Shown here: piece by piece, positions 20,446-35,875 of the stretch | Layout of the letters: each line of letters begins with the position of its first letter | Numbering within the stretch: position 1 is the first letter of the stretch | Assembly (NCBI GenBank): GCA_963965975.1 | Contig: OZ014420.1 | Span: forward strand, 1,080,001 to 1,144,000 | Length of the DNA stretch: 64,000 bases | Direction: 5' to 3' | Origin: Xestospongia bergquistia | Taxonomy: Eukaryota; Porifera; Demospongiae; Haplosclerida; Petrosiidae | Translations under genes and position numbers: made by a program | Notes under the pieces: generated by a model | What the model was told of the DNA's origin: nothing | Seen by the model: only the letters and a program-made list of their open reading frames with translations | Databases searched by the model: none

Positions 20446-21689
20446 TTATGTTTTTTTAATCCATACTAAATTGTTATTAAGTGAACCAGAAGGTGGTGGG
20501 GTAATGTTTAATTTTTTATATAGCTGATCTAACGGTTCTTCTAGATGTCTTTCAAAGTACACATTCAACAAAAATTGACTCTGTAATCCAGACTTTAATG
20601 CCCATGGTGTATAAACCCTTAGCATCTCTAATTGGTCCCTGTGAACAACATAATAATTATATAATAGAGTGTATGTATCTCATACTTGTATGACAACGTT
20701 GCTGGAGCAACTAGTCCTCCCAAAACACACAATGGTAGTCCAGTCTGTACTGCTTCAAATTGTTTGACCACAATCTCTCCGTAAACACTGAGGGAGAGAG
20801 AAGGAGATGAACAGTTGTTCCTTAAGAACATATTACCTTGTAGGCATCTGTAATAAAGTATGCACAAAGTCATGTATTTCTCTGTATCTCTGCTTGACAT
20901 AAGCCAACTCTGGGTCATCGACATATTTTACATGTGTCCTACCTTCAGGAGTATAACCCTATAAATTATAAAAGATATTAAGTCTCATTAATGACATGGG
21001 CTCACATAGAAGTCCATAAATCGTACATACTCTCTCCCTAATAACCCATCTGGTAACTGACGAAGAGATGGAAGATCTAGACTGGAACTGGTAATTCTGG
21101 GTTTGGTTCTATGTAAAGAGAACTGAATGAAGCAATATGTTTCAATAGGAATTATGTTTTAGTCACAAACACTGAAACTATTTACAATATATGATAGAAT
21201 TCTGGTGGCTGTATGATATAATAATTAACATACTCAAGTATTTCTTGACCGACTTCATCCAGTAACATTTTAGCACGCATGCATTGCAAAGCATACCATC
21301 CTGTAGTCTCTCCAAATGTAAAGACCAAATCTGTAGAAAACAAACAATTGATGTAACTATTGAGAGCATGTGGAGTATAGCCGACAGACACAGACTTGAA
21401 GGCTAAGGGAGTACATTTACTTACCAGCTCTTTCTGGATGTGTAATACCACCAATGGCTGACCCAGCTATCAAAAACAGTTTCTCTAACCATGCTGTCGG
21501 GACGTGTTCCTTATATAACTTAGTCTGGGGTGATGTGGAAGGATTGTCAGTAGAACTGGTCTCTTGACACTGATCCTTAACAGTACTGGTTAGATGTCTT
21601 CCACTCATTATAAAAGACTTGCTGCATCTTGCATTAAGTGATCTGAGCCACAGAGCTTTCTGAAATAACCTCAGTGTTGTTGTAGACAT
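20446..21689 (-). CDS. COQ4: Ubiquinone biosynthesis protein COQ4
   Basis: Mitochondrial scaffold/enzyme of the coenzyme Q synthesis complex. Six exons splice cleanly: 21425-21689, 21234-21330, 21006-21108, 20837-20958, 20686-20787 and 20446-20638, total 882 nt, 293 residues. Diagnostic stretches are [67 protein letters not shown] and the C-terminal YTPWALKSG ... [13 protein letters not shown]. The metal-binding HDxxH motif is present as [14 protein letters not shown]. The N terminus ([22 protein letters not shown]) looks like a mitochondrial targeting peptide. It ends 66 bp from the stop of gene D on the other strand, and starts 230 bp below the stop of the paracaspase gene on the same strand. 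Confidence 0.95.
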
Positions 21690-21918
21690 TAGTGAGTCTT
21701 TGTAGCTATAAAGGTTAAAGGTCTACCGTATTGTTCTATTTGTAGTTCAAGATATAGTAATGTTTGAAATGATTATTAAAAGAAAGATACAAAAAAACTT
21801 AATATTATAACGTTGCGGATTTATTTAATTTTTATTTTTAATCTAGCTATGTCACATTAACATAATATTATATGGATATAATTAAATTAAAGTATAAAAA
21901 CAATTTATATTTAGGGGA

Positions 21919-24900
21919 TCAGTTCACATGCGGTATTTGTAATGGAATGGGTCCGGGAGACATAAAAAGATGTCCTGGAGGGGGTGGGGCCTGCTGTTGC
22001 TGCAATTGTTGTTGTTGTTGTTTAAGTCGTACTTGTTCATGAGCTGTGACTTTCCCATAGAGAGGTGAGTCCATACGATAGTCAATAAAGTCAGATTGAA
22101 ATTGCCATTTCGAGTCATCAAACTCTTTATCTCTCCAACGATAATTGGCAGAAATTCTAAGAGTGACTTCAGGAGTCTATTTAAATTAGAAAGAGGGAGA
22201 GAGAACACAATATTACTACTCAATGATAGCAGTATTGATAAATTAAATATGTAATTATTCCAAACAATTAAAATTCATGATAACTGACTTACTGTGATTT
22301 TTTGAAGATCTGGTATCTTAAAATGAAGCAAGTTCTTTTTTGCTATACTCTATAAATAGAATGCAATAAACAATAAAAACTAATTAATTACTAAAAACAT
22401 TCCATATCATTATTGTACTAGGAGTTGAAATGACTCACTTTTTGAACAGCCATATGAGGTGATTGAAAGTCAGGAGAATCAGAGTAGCTAGCTAGAATCT
22501 GAGGAAAGAAAATCAGATATTTATCACTTTATTAACAATGACAACACCTACCCAGGGTACTGGTCGTTCTTGTAGTACCAAACTCATGTCCATAGTTTCA
22601 ATTTCAGTTTCAGTCAAGCAACCTTGTAATACTTCAGCTTGTATAACGAGTACATTAGTGTGTTCTGCGCGAAAATGAAGACGAAGTGCTAATTGTCCAT
22701 ATCTAGAGCTGATCACTGTAGCATCAGGAATAGCTGGAACAGAAAGAATTAGTAATGCTTCTCTGTGTGTGTGTCTCTCTCTCTTACTATGAGCATCTTT
22801 CCATCTTCTACTTCGTATTTCTTGCTGTTCAGGTAGTAAAGTAGGATCAACTGGGTCATCTATTGAGAGATCTTCTGCCAAATTGCTAGAGATTTGTGGT
22901 CGTTGCCATTGGTTTTCAACACCAGCTGGCTTATGTTTGTAAACATCTGAAGAATGAACAATTAATCAAATATTTAACATTCTCCCTCCCACTAAACGTA
23001 CTTTTAGCTGTGGCATTCAATAAAGATTGAACTGTATCTTTCAGTGATCCTCTCTCAGCTTGAAGATGCTCTTTTAGAGCAGCCACAAAAATACTGTTGT
23101 CTTTACCAACTAATCCAAGTTGGTCTTGTCCTTCTAATCCAGCATCTCCATTACTGGCTCCAACTTCATAGGCCTTCTCAGCTGGTGAACTACAGAATAA
23201 CATTATTACAAAAATGGTATCAATATCCAAACTTATTCAAAGACACTCCCTAATCATAATGCAAAGGTACCAAACAAAATCAAAAATATCCAAACATATC
23301 CAAAGATATTCCAGTTATTTCTACAGTGATAAGATCTTAAATTTACCATGAAAATGCATAAATGTGATATCCAGGGTAACTTCTTATAGGATGAGGGTGT
23401 TCATAAACTCCTGTCATATCAGTAATAGGTCTGTGAAAGAGATAACATGAACAAATTGACGAAGAGATAAATGAATGTTATAAGAGAATGAAATAATGAG
23501 TTAGACATACACTTGAGGAGCAACTACACGGCACATGTCCAACAACACCATACTCAATTTAGCTCCTTTTTCCTGCATCATTCGTGATACCATTTGAGCA
23601 CATACACAATAAGATGGGTTCTTTTGTTTAGTGCAGTCAACAGCCATCATATAGTTCATATTGTTCACTTCAAAACCGTGACCAGCAAAGAAGAACAGTG
23701 CATATACATTAGGACCAATTAACTGAGTAAAATAGTTCACAGCATCATCCATCTCTTTCTTTGTCAAGTTGACAAGACTGACAACTTTAAAATCAGCACT
23801 ACGCAAAATGCCAGCAAGATCTTGAGTGTCATATTCTGGTGTGTTCAGTTTTAGACTTTTTACGTGATATTCTTTGTTGCCGATCAGTAAAGCCACTTTA
23901 TCTGAACAAGGTCTGTGCATTTCACAGTCACGGTGATCTGTATAACAAGTATATGTATAGCAGTAAATTTTATCATTTATATCAACATTTATGAATTGAT
24001 GTGCAGAGTGATAAGGGGAGTGTGCCTTACCCATTCCCATAGGTACTTCATCTCTGCTCTCTCTATGGTCTGGTCGAAGCATTTGAATTCCATTAACAGG
24101 TGAACCAGATCGTATTGGTCTAGTTTCTAAGAGAGAAAGAGAGAAATGATGACATTTAAACATGATGGCATACCACATGGTCTTGAAGATACTGGTGGTT
24201 CTGAAGAAGGACCATTATGCATTGGGTTATGACCTGTAGGAAGTGGATTTTCTCCCACTGTAAAGAGGAGATACTGTAAATACATTGTACATTGATGTAA
24301 GCTTATTGGTATGGCATGGAATTATGAAGTATTGAGTATGAAGTAATGACACTAGAGTATGACATAGAATGGGATTATGAAGTATGGAATGTGAAGTAAT
24401 GAGACTGGAGTATGAAATATGAAGAATGAAATTATGTAGTAAGGAAGTAAACAAATATTGAACTTACTAGGACTCAACATTGGAGATCCAGCATTAACTA
24501 TTGTTGGCACTTTGAAGAGGCTATCGAACCGAGGATCACCCACAGGGATATGATGATTCACAGGAACATGTTGAAGTTGAGCAGGAAATCCACCAGGACC
24601 AGGAAAAGGACCAGGTGGATGAAAAGGAGGATCTCCTGGCATAAACATCCCTGACAAACAGATTACTAGCTATAGAAACACAGTGATGAGGTCTTACCTG
24701 GTCCATTACTGGCTGGTTGCATTCCAGGATGAGGACCATGCTGTAAAATTGGTTGACCAAGAGGAATAGGTGGAGGAGAGAAAGGACTTGGTTGTTGATG
24801 ATGATTCACTAAACAAAGATAATCTCAGTACCTGTCAATATTTGAAAATCTACCTATTATCTCTGCCCCTTTAGAGAGTGTGCTAGATCCATTGTTAGAT

Positions 24901-26778
24901 TTAATACAACATACATATACTCCTTGATCAGCCATTTGAACCTCAGGTATAACTAACTCTTGTTTGGTACCATATATCAGAGCTTCTCCATTACGGAACC
25001 ACTGGTATTCTAATGTTCCAGGACCGCTTGCTTGGCATGTGAGAAAGAGCTTTTGCCCAACTTCTAAAATTTGAGGTTGTGGGTGATCATTAATTACTGG
25101 GGTATCTGTATATGTGTGTGTTATGGAAGGGAAAGTGAGAGAGGAGGTGAGGTAATACATTAGGTGCATATATGAAGGATGATATACCTTGATTCAAAGC
25201 TCCATGAGGGACAGGCCCTAAAAGAAGGAAATAGAAACTGATACAAGAATATTCCCAATAACCAATTACTATAGTATAATATATGATTTAGTAATGACTA
25301 TATTACTACTATAATATAATATATATTTATATAACACTAATAGTATAATATATGACTTAGTAATGACTATATTACTACTATAATATAATATATATTTATA
25401 TAACACTATAGTATAATATATTACTTAGTAATGACTATATTACTACTGCAATATAACATATACTCACTAAGGCATAATATGCTATATACTCTACCAGACT
25501 ATCATTACACTAACTGCTACAGTATAATGTGTGGCATGATAGAACTGTCATTATTATGATCATTATACCTTTCTTTGGTATAGGACTAGTCACCTTTACT
25601 TCCACCCATTGACTAAAAACAAAATTAGCTTCATTTTCAGCACGACATACATACAGTCCACTATTTTCCATGGCAATCTAGCAACAAAGATACTCATCAT
25701 ATCTAAAGATACATCATATCTCATACATTTTCTATCACAAGTCTCGGTCCTCTTTGATCCATCAATGGAGTTTGACCTTTAAACCACATATATTTAGGAC
25801 GAGGTACACCCTCAGCACGACATTCAAGTTCTACCTTTTGTCCTATCATCACAGGAGTGGAAACCGGCTGTTTAATGATACGTACATCCTCTGGGAAGTA
25901 ATAAAAGTTATGTAGTAAGTTATCTACTGAAGCAATAACTTTCACTATGTCACTAAAATTAATTACTACATGTACCTGTACAACATGTAACATGTATACA
26001 TGTACATGTGTATAAAATCTAACACGTACATTTACAACCTACATATGTACACAAGTTTTGTTTACAAGATAAGTAGTAATTAGGTGCATGAATAGTTAAT
26101 AAAAAACCCAGGGACATTCCATTACATCATAACAAAATAGGACTTGTTACGCCATGATTTCCTAACTTAGAATATGACGACGGAGTAATCATGTCCCCTC
26201 AACTATTGATGATGTAATGCTTTAATAATGGGAAAATCCTGATTCGTCTATTTTGGATCTGTCTATTAAATTAATAAGTGTTATGATTATATTTTAGAAG
26301 TGAAAAACAAGACAAAATATATAAAGGTAATAATGGGGAGATGTAAACAGTAGACAAAACATAAATAAATCTAATAAATGTTACAATATTAAAGGGAAAG
26401 ACCCTTATACCTTTCTATAGCATATATACTAAGTAATATAGCAATATTCAACTCACCTTTATAACCCAATTGGACAAGAGCCTCATACATCTGGAGTTTC
26501 TTTAAATGGGCCACCAACTCTTCATAACTTGTACCTCGATTACTCATATCTAGTAATAACGAATAGCCTGGACTACCGTTTGGTTTGGTAGCACTAAGGC
26601 CAAAATTCTCCACTGTGATGGAGTTGTAATCCATTTCACGTGCCAGCTCTCGCCAGTAAGCTGTCTTGCCATCTTTCAGGAGGTCCAGACGGTCAGCGAG
26701 GTCTTTCATAGCCTTGTAAGGCAAGTCACTCATCATATTGTTCTCTGTAGAAGTTCTAGAGCTTTTTTTTGACGCCAT
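21919..26778 (-). CDS. MALT1-like paracaspase (death domain, Ig, caspase-like protease)
   Basis: A type-1 paracaspase, the Arg-specific protease of NF-kB signalling complexes in vertebrates. The first exon from 26778 (MASKKSS) encodes a death domain (about residues 16-110: PYKAMKDLADRLDLL, YWRELAREMDY). Two Ig domains follow (25721-25890 with the next exon near 25600; 24850-25110), then Pro/Gly-rich linkers (24465-24820). The caspase-like fold at 23501-23940 has the catalytic His in FFFAGHGFE and the Cys in LLDMCR. A third Ig-like segment lies at 22550-22740. The C terminus is Q- and P-rich (QQQQQ ... APPPPGHLF), with a stop at 21919-21921. The proline-rich linker between Ig2 and the protease and the polyQ tail differ from the vertebrate layout as I know it. 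I see no clear TRAF6 motif. The gene has many short introns, several with local tandem repeats. Confidence 0.88.
24296..24440. repeat. Degenerate tandem repeat in a paracaspase intron
   Basis: Units containing ATTATGAAGTATTGAGTATGAAGTAATGA recur about every 60 bp, with variants such as GGAATGTGAAGTAATGAGACTGGAGTATGA. The repeat is intronic. Confidence 0.6.
25265..25480. repeat. Three-copy AT-rich tandem repeat, unit about 70-75 bp
   Basis: The unit begins TAGTATAATATATGACTTAGTAATGACTATATTACTACTATAATATAATATATATTTATATAACACTA. Three copies run in a row, the last diverging after TACTACTGCAATA. It lies in an intron of the paracaspase gene between the two Ig exons. Confidence 0.85.
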
Positions 26779-26924
26779 ACTTCTTTTAAAGTGAGAATAT
26801 GATCAGTTCTAAGTCAGATTTCTTGTAAATAGCAACCTTATTGGGATATCCCTAATTACATCATGGACACACCCACATCCTAGTTTAATATTATTCATTG
26901 ATATGGAAGTATTTTTAAAGTTAA

Positions 26925-27140
26925 TAAAATCATGGTTTCCTAAAAAGTTAATTAAATCAAAAACAAAGCAATAATATTTAAAAATACAGCGATTAATTGT
27001 TCAAATTTTTGTTGTAAAGATAATTTTCAAAGTTTATCCAAATATTTATCAAGACTTGGAATACTTTCTGAGAGACCCTTCTCTATCTGGTTGCCTTGAT
27101 AACAGCAGCTGGCTTAGAGCTTGGGTCAAAGGGATCCTGT
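26925..27140 (-). pseudogene. Dead copy of the EF-2 last coding segment and 3' UTR
   Basis: 27021-27136 matches 27355-27473, the C-terminal part of EF-2 on the minus strand, and 26925-27020 resembles the 3' UTR at 27250-27350. Read on the minus strand it gives [17 protein letters not shown] and then a TAG stop where the intact gene has RQRKG. A one-base deletion follows. The copy begins right after CTTAACAG, which resembles a splice acceptor, so an alternative terminal exon is possible but would truncate EF-2. Confidence 0.85.
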
Positions 27141-27362
27141 TAAGTCAATGTACATAATGCGTGGATATTATTGTAATGTTTATGTCATACACTTTGTGAG
27201 AGTGACTGTATTACAAAAGATTAATTAATTGATGTAGGAATAATTATATTTAAAAAATCATAGTTTTCTAAAAAGCAAAAACAAAATGATAATATTCAAA
27301 AATGCAGCAAATTAATTGTTCAAAACATGTATTCTTGTTCAGTTTTCTCTCAAAGATAATTT

Positions 27363-31566
<4,204 letters not shown>

Positions 31567-31887
31567 TTTTGAAATTTGGAGAGAAGTTCTAATCCAATCA
31601 AATAACGAAAATCCAAAACAATTTTCTCTTTCAGTAAAGAATAACGCAAGTCTTCAATGAAAATTCAGTGTCCTAATGTAGAACTTACAAGATCACATCT
31701 TTAACAAAAGTAACTAATAACCAATAGCCCCGAGTCACTCATCTTTTATACAAAAATCAAATTGTGTCGCTAACATGGTGCAATAACCGTCTTCTATGAT
31801 TAGGTTCAAATGGTGCAATAGCAGACAGCTCCACCCACTCTGAGCTTTGCTGAAGCTCCGCCTATTGTTAGAACAACTCCAGTAATA

Positions 31888-33210
31888 TTGGATTTGTGAT
31901 TTTTGCTGTCTCAGCCATGCTGGGTTTGGTGATACTTTTAATCTTCTATTATTTGTCCAAATCAAAAGTGTATGAATGATAACCAGCTAAGTACTTTAAA
32001 ATAAATAAACACCAATACATTACAGCAGAACATTGCATCTTTTAATAGTATACACTTGATTTCAATATAAAATCATATAAATAGTTACTATGTGATTATA
32101 AGCAATTTTGGTATTGTCATAGTTATTATTGTATATTTTATGTGTTAACAGAAGCATTCGAAAGTGAAGAAGAAATATGTAAAATGGCCAAGTCTTATCA
32201 CTCAGTGAGACTACATTTAATGGAGTATTTTTATTACTTCATATCTACCATTAGGTATGGCATGAAATGGAACAACGACTCCATGTTGGTCCTCCTAAGC
32301 CAGGCAGCGAGAGAGAGAAGACATTCAATGATCAATTAAAGAGCATGAGAGATACTGTGTTGCATGTAATTAAATCGAGAGAAGAAGGTACTGAACGAAC
32401 AGAGATACCATTTATTGATGCTCTCCTTCAGTCTCAAGTACCAGAGGATCAAGTATGTGATATGCATCTTGAAATATTCAATTCAAAGTTGTCATTTCAG
32501 ATGGTATCTGATGGTATTACATTTATGGTTGGTGGTTTACATACTTCAGGTTATCTCTTAGTGTGGGCTATCTACTACATGAATCTGTATCCTGAAGTAA
32601 AAGCTAAGGTTATTCAGGAGATGAAAGATTTAGTGGGAAGTGATCGAGACAAGAAACTGAAGGCTATGTTTATTCAACAACTACATATGTTGCTCTTCAT
32701 TTAGGGGTTAAAAAACTGGTATTGTTTTTGTTCATAGATTTATGTGTCAAGTTTTAGATGAAAGTTTATGAATGTCAGTTTTAGCTCCTTATGCTACCTG
32801 GTATTGTGATCACGATATTGTTGTGGGTGGGTACTGTATCCTAGCTGGTACACCCATCGTTCTAGCTTTGGGTGTGTCTCTAAAGAACCAATGTATCTGG
32901 AAAGACACTGAAAAGTAAGAGAATAAATTTTGAATTCTAAATCAAATTTTGATATAGATTTGATCCTGCACACTGTGCAGCTGGAGCTCTACAAGGATGA
33001 GATTCATTAGCTTTTTCTCCATTTGTTATCGGTCATTGTAAAAATGTCCTGCTTATCTTTTTTTCTACATTGAAGTTAGTATTTTCCTGACTATTCTCCT
33101 TCAGCAGTTTTCCTTGGAGCCTGTGGGAGGAATTAAATCTGTTGGTCAAGTCCATGGACTAGTTACTAGTCCCAGTGAAAAGCTCCATTGTTATGTACAA
33201 ACTCTGTAGC
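31888..33210 (+). pseudogene. CYP20-like cytochrome P450 pseudogene
   Basis: A decayed duplicate of the intact gene just downstream. 31888-31971 matches its first exon, but the ATG is ATA and one base is missing from the GATTTTGTG run. The middle exons are deleted. 32150-32690 matches the I-helix region, including GGLHTSGYLLVWAIYYMNLYP, with a lost base in GACTATG. The ESLR motif of the K helix is broken by TGA (about 32769). The exon before the haem loop has TGA instead of CGA (about 32998). The haem loop itself is frame-shifted, so the ligand cysteine context is gone. Introns are retained, so it arose by segmental rather than retro-duplication. Confidence 0.9.
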
Positions 33211-33371
33211 ACATTGACAGTGAAATAATGATTACTAATAGAATCACTAAAATAAATCAAGTTATTTTTATCGAAAAATCATGACTAAAATTCCTTGCAA
33301 ATACAGGAGCACTCCAAGCTCTGCCCAGAGGAGTGGGCGTGTGGGCACTATTGTCGGGACAAAGCTCAGCC

Positions 33372-35641
33372 ATGTTGGATTTTGTGATCTTTGCGGTCTC
33401 GGCTATACTAGGCTTAGTGATACTATTGGTTTTCTATTTCTTCTCCAAATCGACAGTAATTGATAACCAGCTAAGTAGATTCTAGATTAGTTCTATTTAA
33501 CATGATAAAATGCTACTAATTCCTAGTAAAAATACCAGAGTCTCCTATGCAACTTCATAGTGATGTAAAAGTGTATTGAAAATAGAAAGCAACTATTATA
33601 TTTATATATGATTTTCAATTGTTATTGACAAAATGTAATTTTTATAGTCTTCTAGTTCTGCGGTCACTCCGACTTCTAAATCTCCAGAAAAATCAAAAAC
33701 TGTTCCTGGTTGGGACAAAGAACCCGCAGATCCTGAGTAAGTAGTTATTGTATAGTCTTAATATAATAATCTCATTTTCCATAGGCTTGGTGATCTAGGT
33801 CAGTTGAGTAAACATGGAAGTCTACATGAATATTTGCTCCATCTTCATGATCATGGTCGTCAGTCAATAGTCATGTTTTGGTGGGGGAAACAGAAAGTAG
33901 TCAGTATTTGTAGTCCAGAGATGTTTAAGGATACAATGAAATTAACTTACAGACCAAGTTAGCAACCCAACATCTCATTGATCAAATATCATTTTTAATT
34001 TCTTGATTCCAGAGTTGCTCTTTGAACTATTTCATCCAATGTTAACTGACCAGAGCATACAATATGCCAATGGACTTGACTGGGAAGAACGGCGCAAGTT
34101 CCTTTATCCAACTTTGAGAGATGAGTTTCTAGAGGGATACATACCCTGTTTTATCAAGGTATTTATGTATAGCCATTTGCACATTACCTTAGCAACAGTA
34201 ATGGACTTGTTCTCTTCATACGATATCTGTACCCAAGAAAATAATGTAATAGAACTTTGGTGGCTAAATGACCTTTAACCTTATTGACCTCTGTTGTTAC
34301 ACTGTCAGAATACTACAAAAAATAATACACACAAGACATAAGAGATGTATGTACAAAGAATGTCTTTCAACTGTGACCAGAATTTGTAGCATTACTGTAT
34401 TTATTACTGGAGTAGTGAATTTTAATATACTCCTTACTCTAGATTGCAGACGAGACTGCTAATAACTGGTCTCAGTTACCATCAAATGGTCAAATAGAAT
34501 TACAAGAAGAGTTTTTTATGATGACTATAAAAGGTATAACTCGTACTTGTTATGGAGAAGCATTTGAAAGTGAAGAAGAAATACGTAAAATGGCCAAGTC
34601 CTATCACTCAGTGAGACTACATTTAATGGAGTATTTTTATTACTTCATGTCTACCATTAGGTATGGCATGAAATGGAACAGCGACTCCATATTGGTCCTC
34701 CTGAACCAGGCAGCGAGAGAGAGAAGACATTCAATGATCAATTAAAGAGCATGAGAGATACTGTGTTGCGTGTAGTAAAATCGAGAGAAGAAGGTACTGA
34801 ACGAACAGAGATACCATTTATTGATGCTCTTCTTCAGTCTCAAGTACCAGAGGATCAAGTATGTAGTGTGAATTTTCAAATTTTATGTTTCAAATTTTGA
34901 ATTTTAGATTTTCTCTGATGGTCTCACATTTATGGTCGGTGGTTTACATACTTCTGGTTATCTCTTAGTATGGGCTATCTATTACATGAATCTGTATCCT
35001 GAAGTAAAAGCTAAGGTTACTCAGGAGATGAAAGATTTAGTGGGAAGTGATCGAGACAAGAAACTGAAGGACTATGTTTATTCAACAACTACGTATGTTG
35101 CTCTTCATTTAGGGGGTTAAAAACTATTGTCTAAAGTAATTAAGTATACTGGTATTGTTTTTGCTCATAGATATCTGCGTCAAGTTTTAGATGAAAGTTT
35201 ACGAATGTCAACTTTAGCTCCTTATGCTGCCCGTTATTGTGATCACGATATTGTTGTGGGTGGGTATTGTATCCCAGCTGGTACACCCATTGTTCTAGCT
35301 TTGGGTGTGTCTCTAAAGAACGAATGTATCTGGAAAGACACTGAAAAGTAAGAGAATAAAATTTTGAATTCTAAATCAAATTTTGATATAGATTTGATCC
35401 TGCACACTGTGCTGCTGGAGCTCTGCAAGGACGAGATTCATTAGCCTTTTCACCATTTGGTACTGGTCGCCGTAAATGTCCTGGTTACCTCTTTTCCTAC
35501 ATTGAAGTCAGTGTTTTCCTAACTGTCCTTCTCCAACGTTTTTCCTTGGAGCCTGTGGGAGGAGTTAAATCTGTTGGTCAAGTCCATGGACTAGTTACTA
35601 GTCCCAGTGAAGAGCTCCATTGTTATGTGCAAGCTCTGTAG
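33372..35641 (+). CDS. CYP20A1-like: Cytochrome P450, CYP20 family
   Basis: A membrane-anchored haem monooxygenase of the orphan CYP20 family. Exon 1 (33372-33455) encodes MLDFVIFAVSAILGLVILL, which resembles the anchor of vertebrate CYP20A1 from the first residue. Exons 33648-33736 and 33785-33957 give a short linker and GSLHEYLLHLHDHG, again CYP20-like. Later exons carry the I helix (GGLHTSGYLLVWAIYY, about 34937), the K-helix E-x-x-R (DESLRM, about 35190) and the haem loop FSPFGTGRRKCPG (about 35449-35487). The stop is at 35639-35641. The haem loop is canonical, unlike the degenerate loop I recall for vertebrate CYP20A1. The substrate cannot be read from sequence. Confidence 0.9.
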
Positions 35642-35875
35642 AACTGACAGTAAAATAGTGGGATTTATAGTAGAAATAAACTTTTTCCTAACAAGTTTTG
35701 TTATGTCATAGCAACATTGACCACAACATCATCATTGAAAATCCCCAGCTAATAACATTGCTAGGTACAAATATACAGAGGTAGTAATACTACTGTAAGA
35801 AAGAACTTAAAAATCAAACAAGAGACACAACACTTAAGGGAAACCCCTAATAGTTAGTTATTGATTACTCTTAAG

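Noticed and set aside
27021-27136. Functional alternative last exon of EF-2
   Set aside because: It is a degraded copy with an in-frame stop and a frameshift. It is kept as a pseudogene, with the splice question listed as a finding.
31735-31965. Minus-strand 76-codon frame near the EF-2 start
   Set aside because: It is the complement of the decayed first exon of the CYP20 pseudogene and has no independent support.
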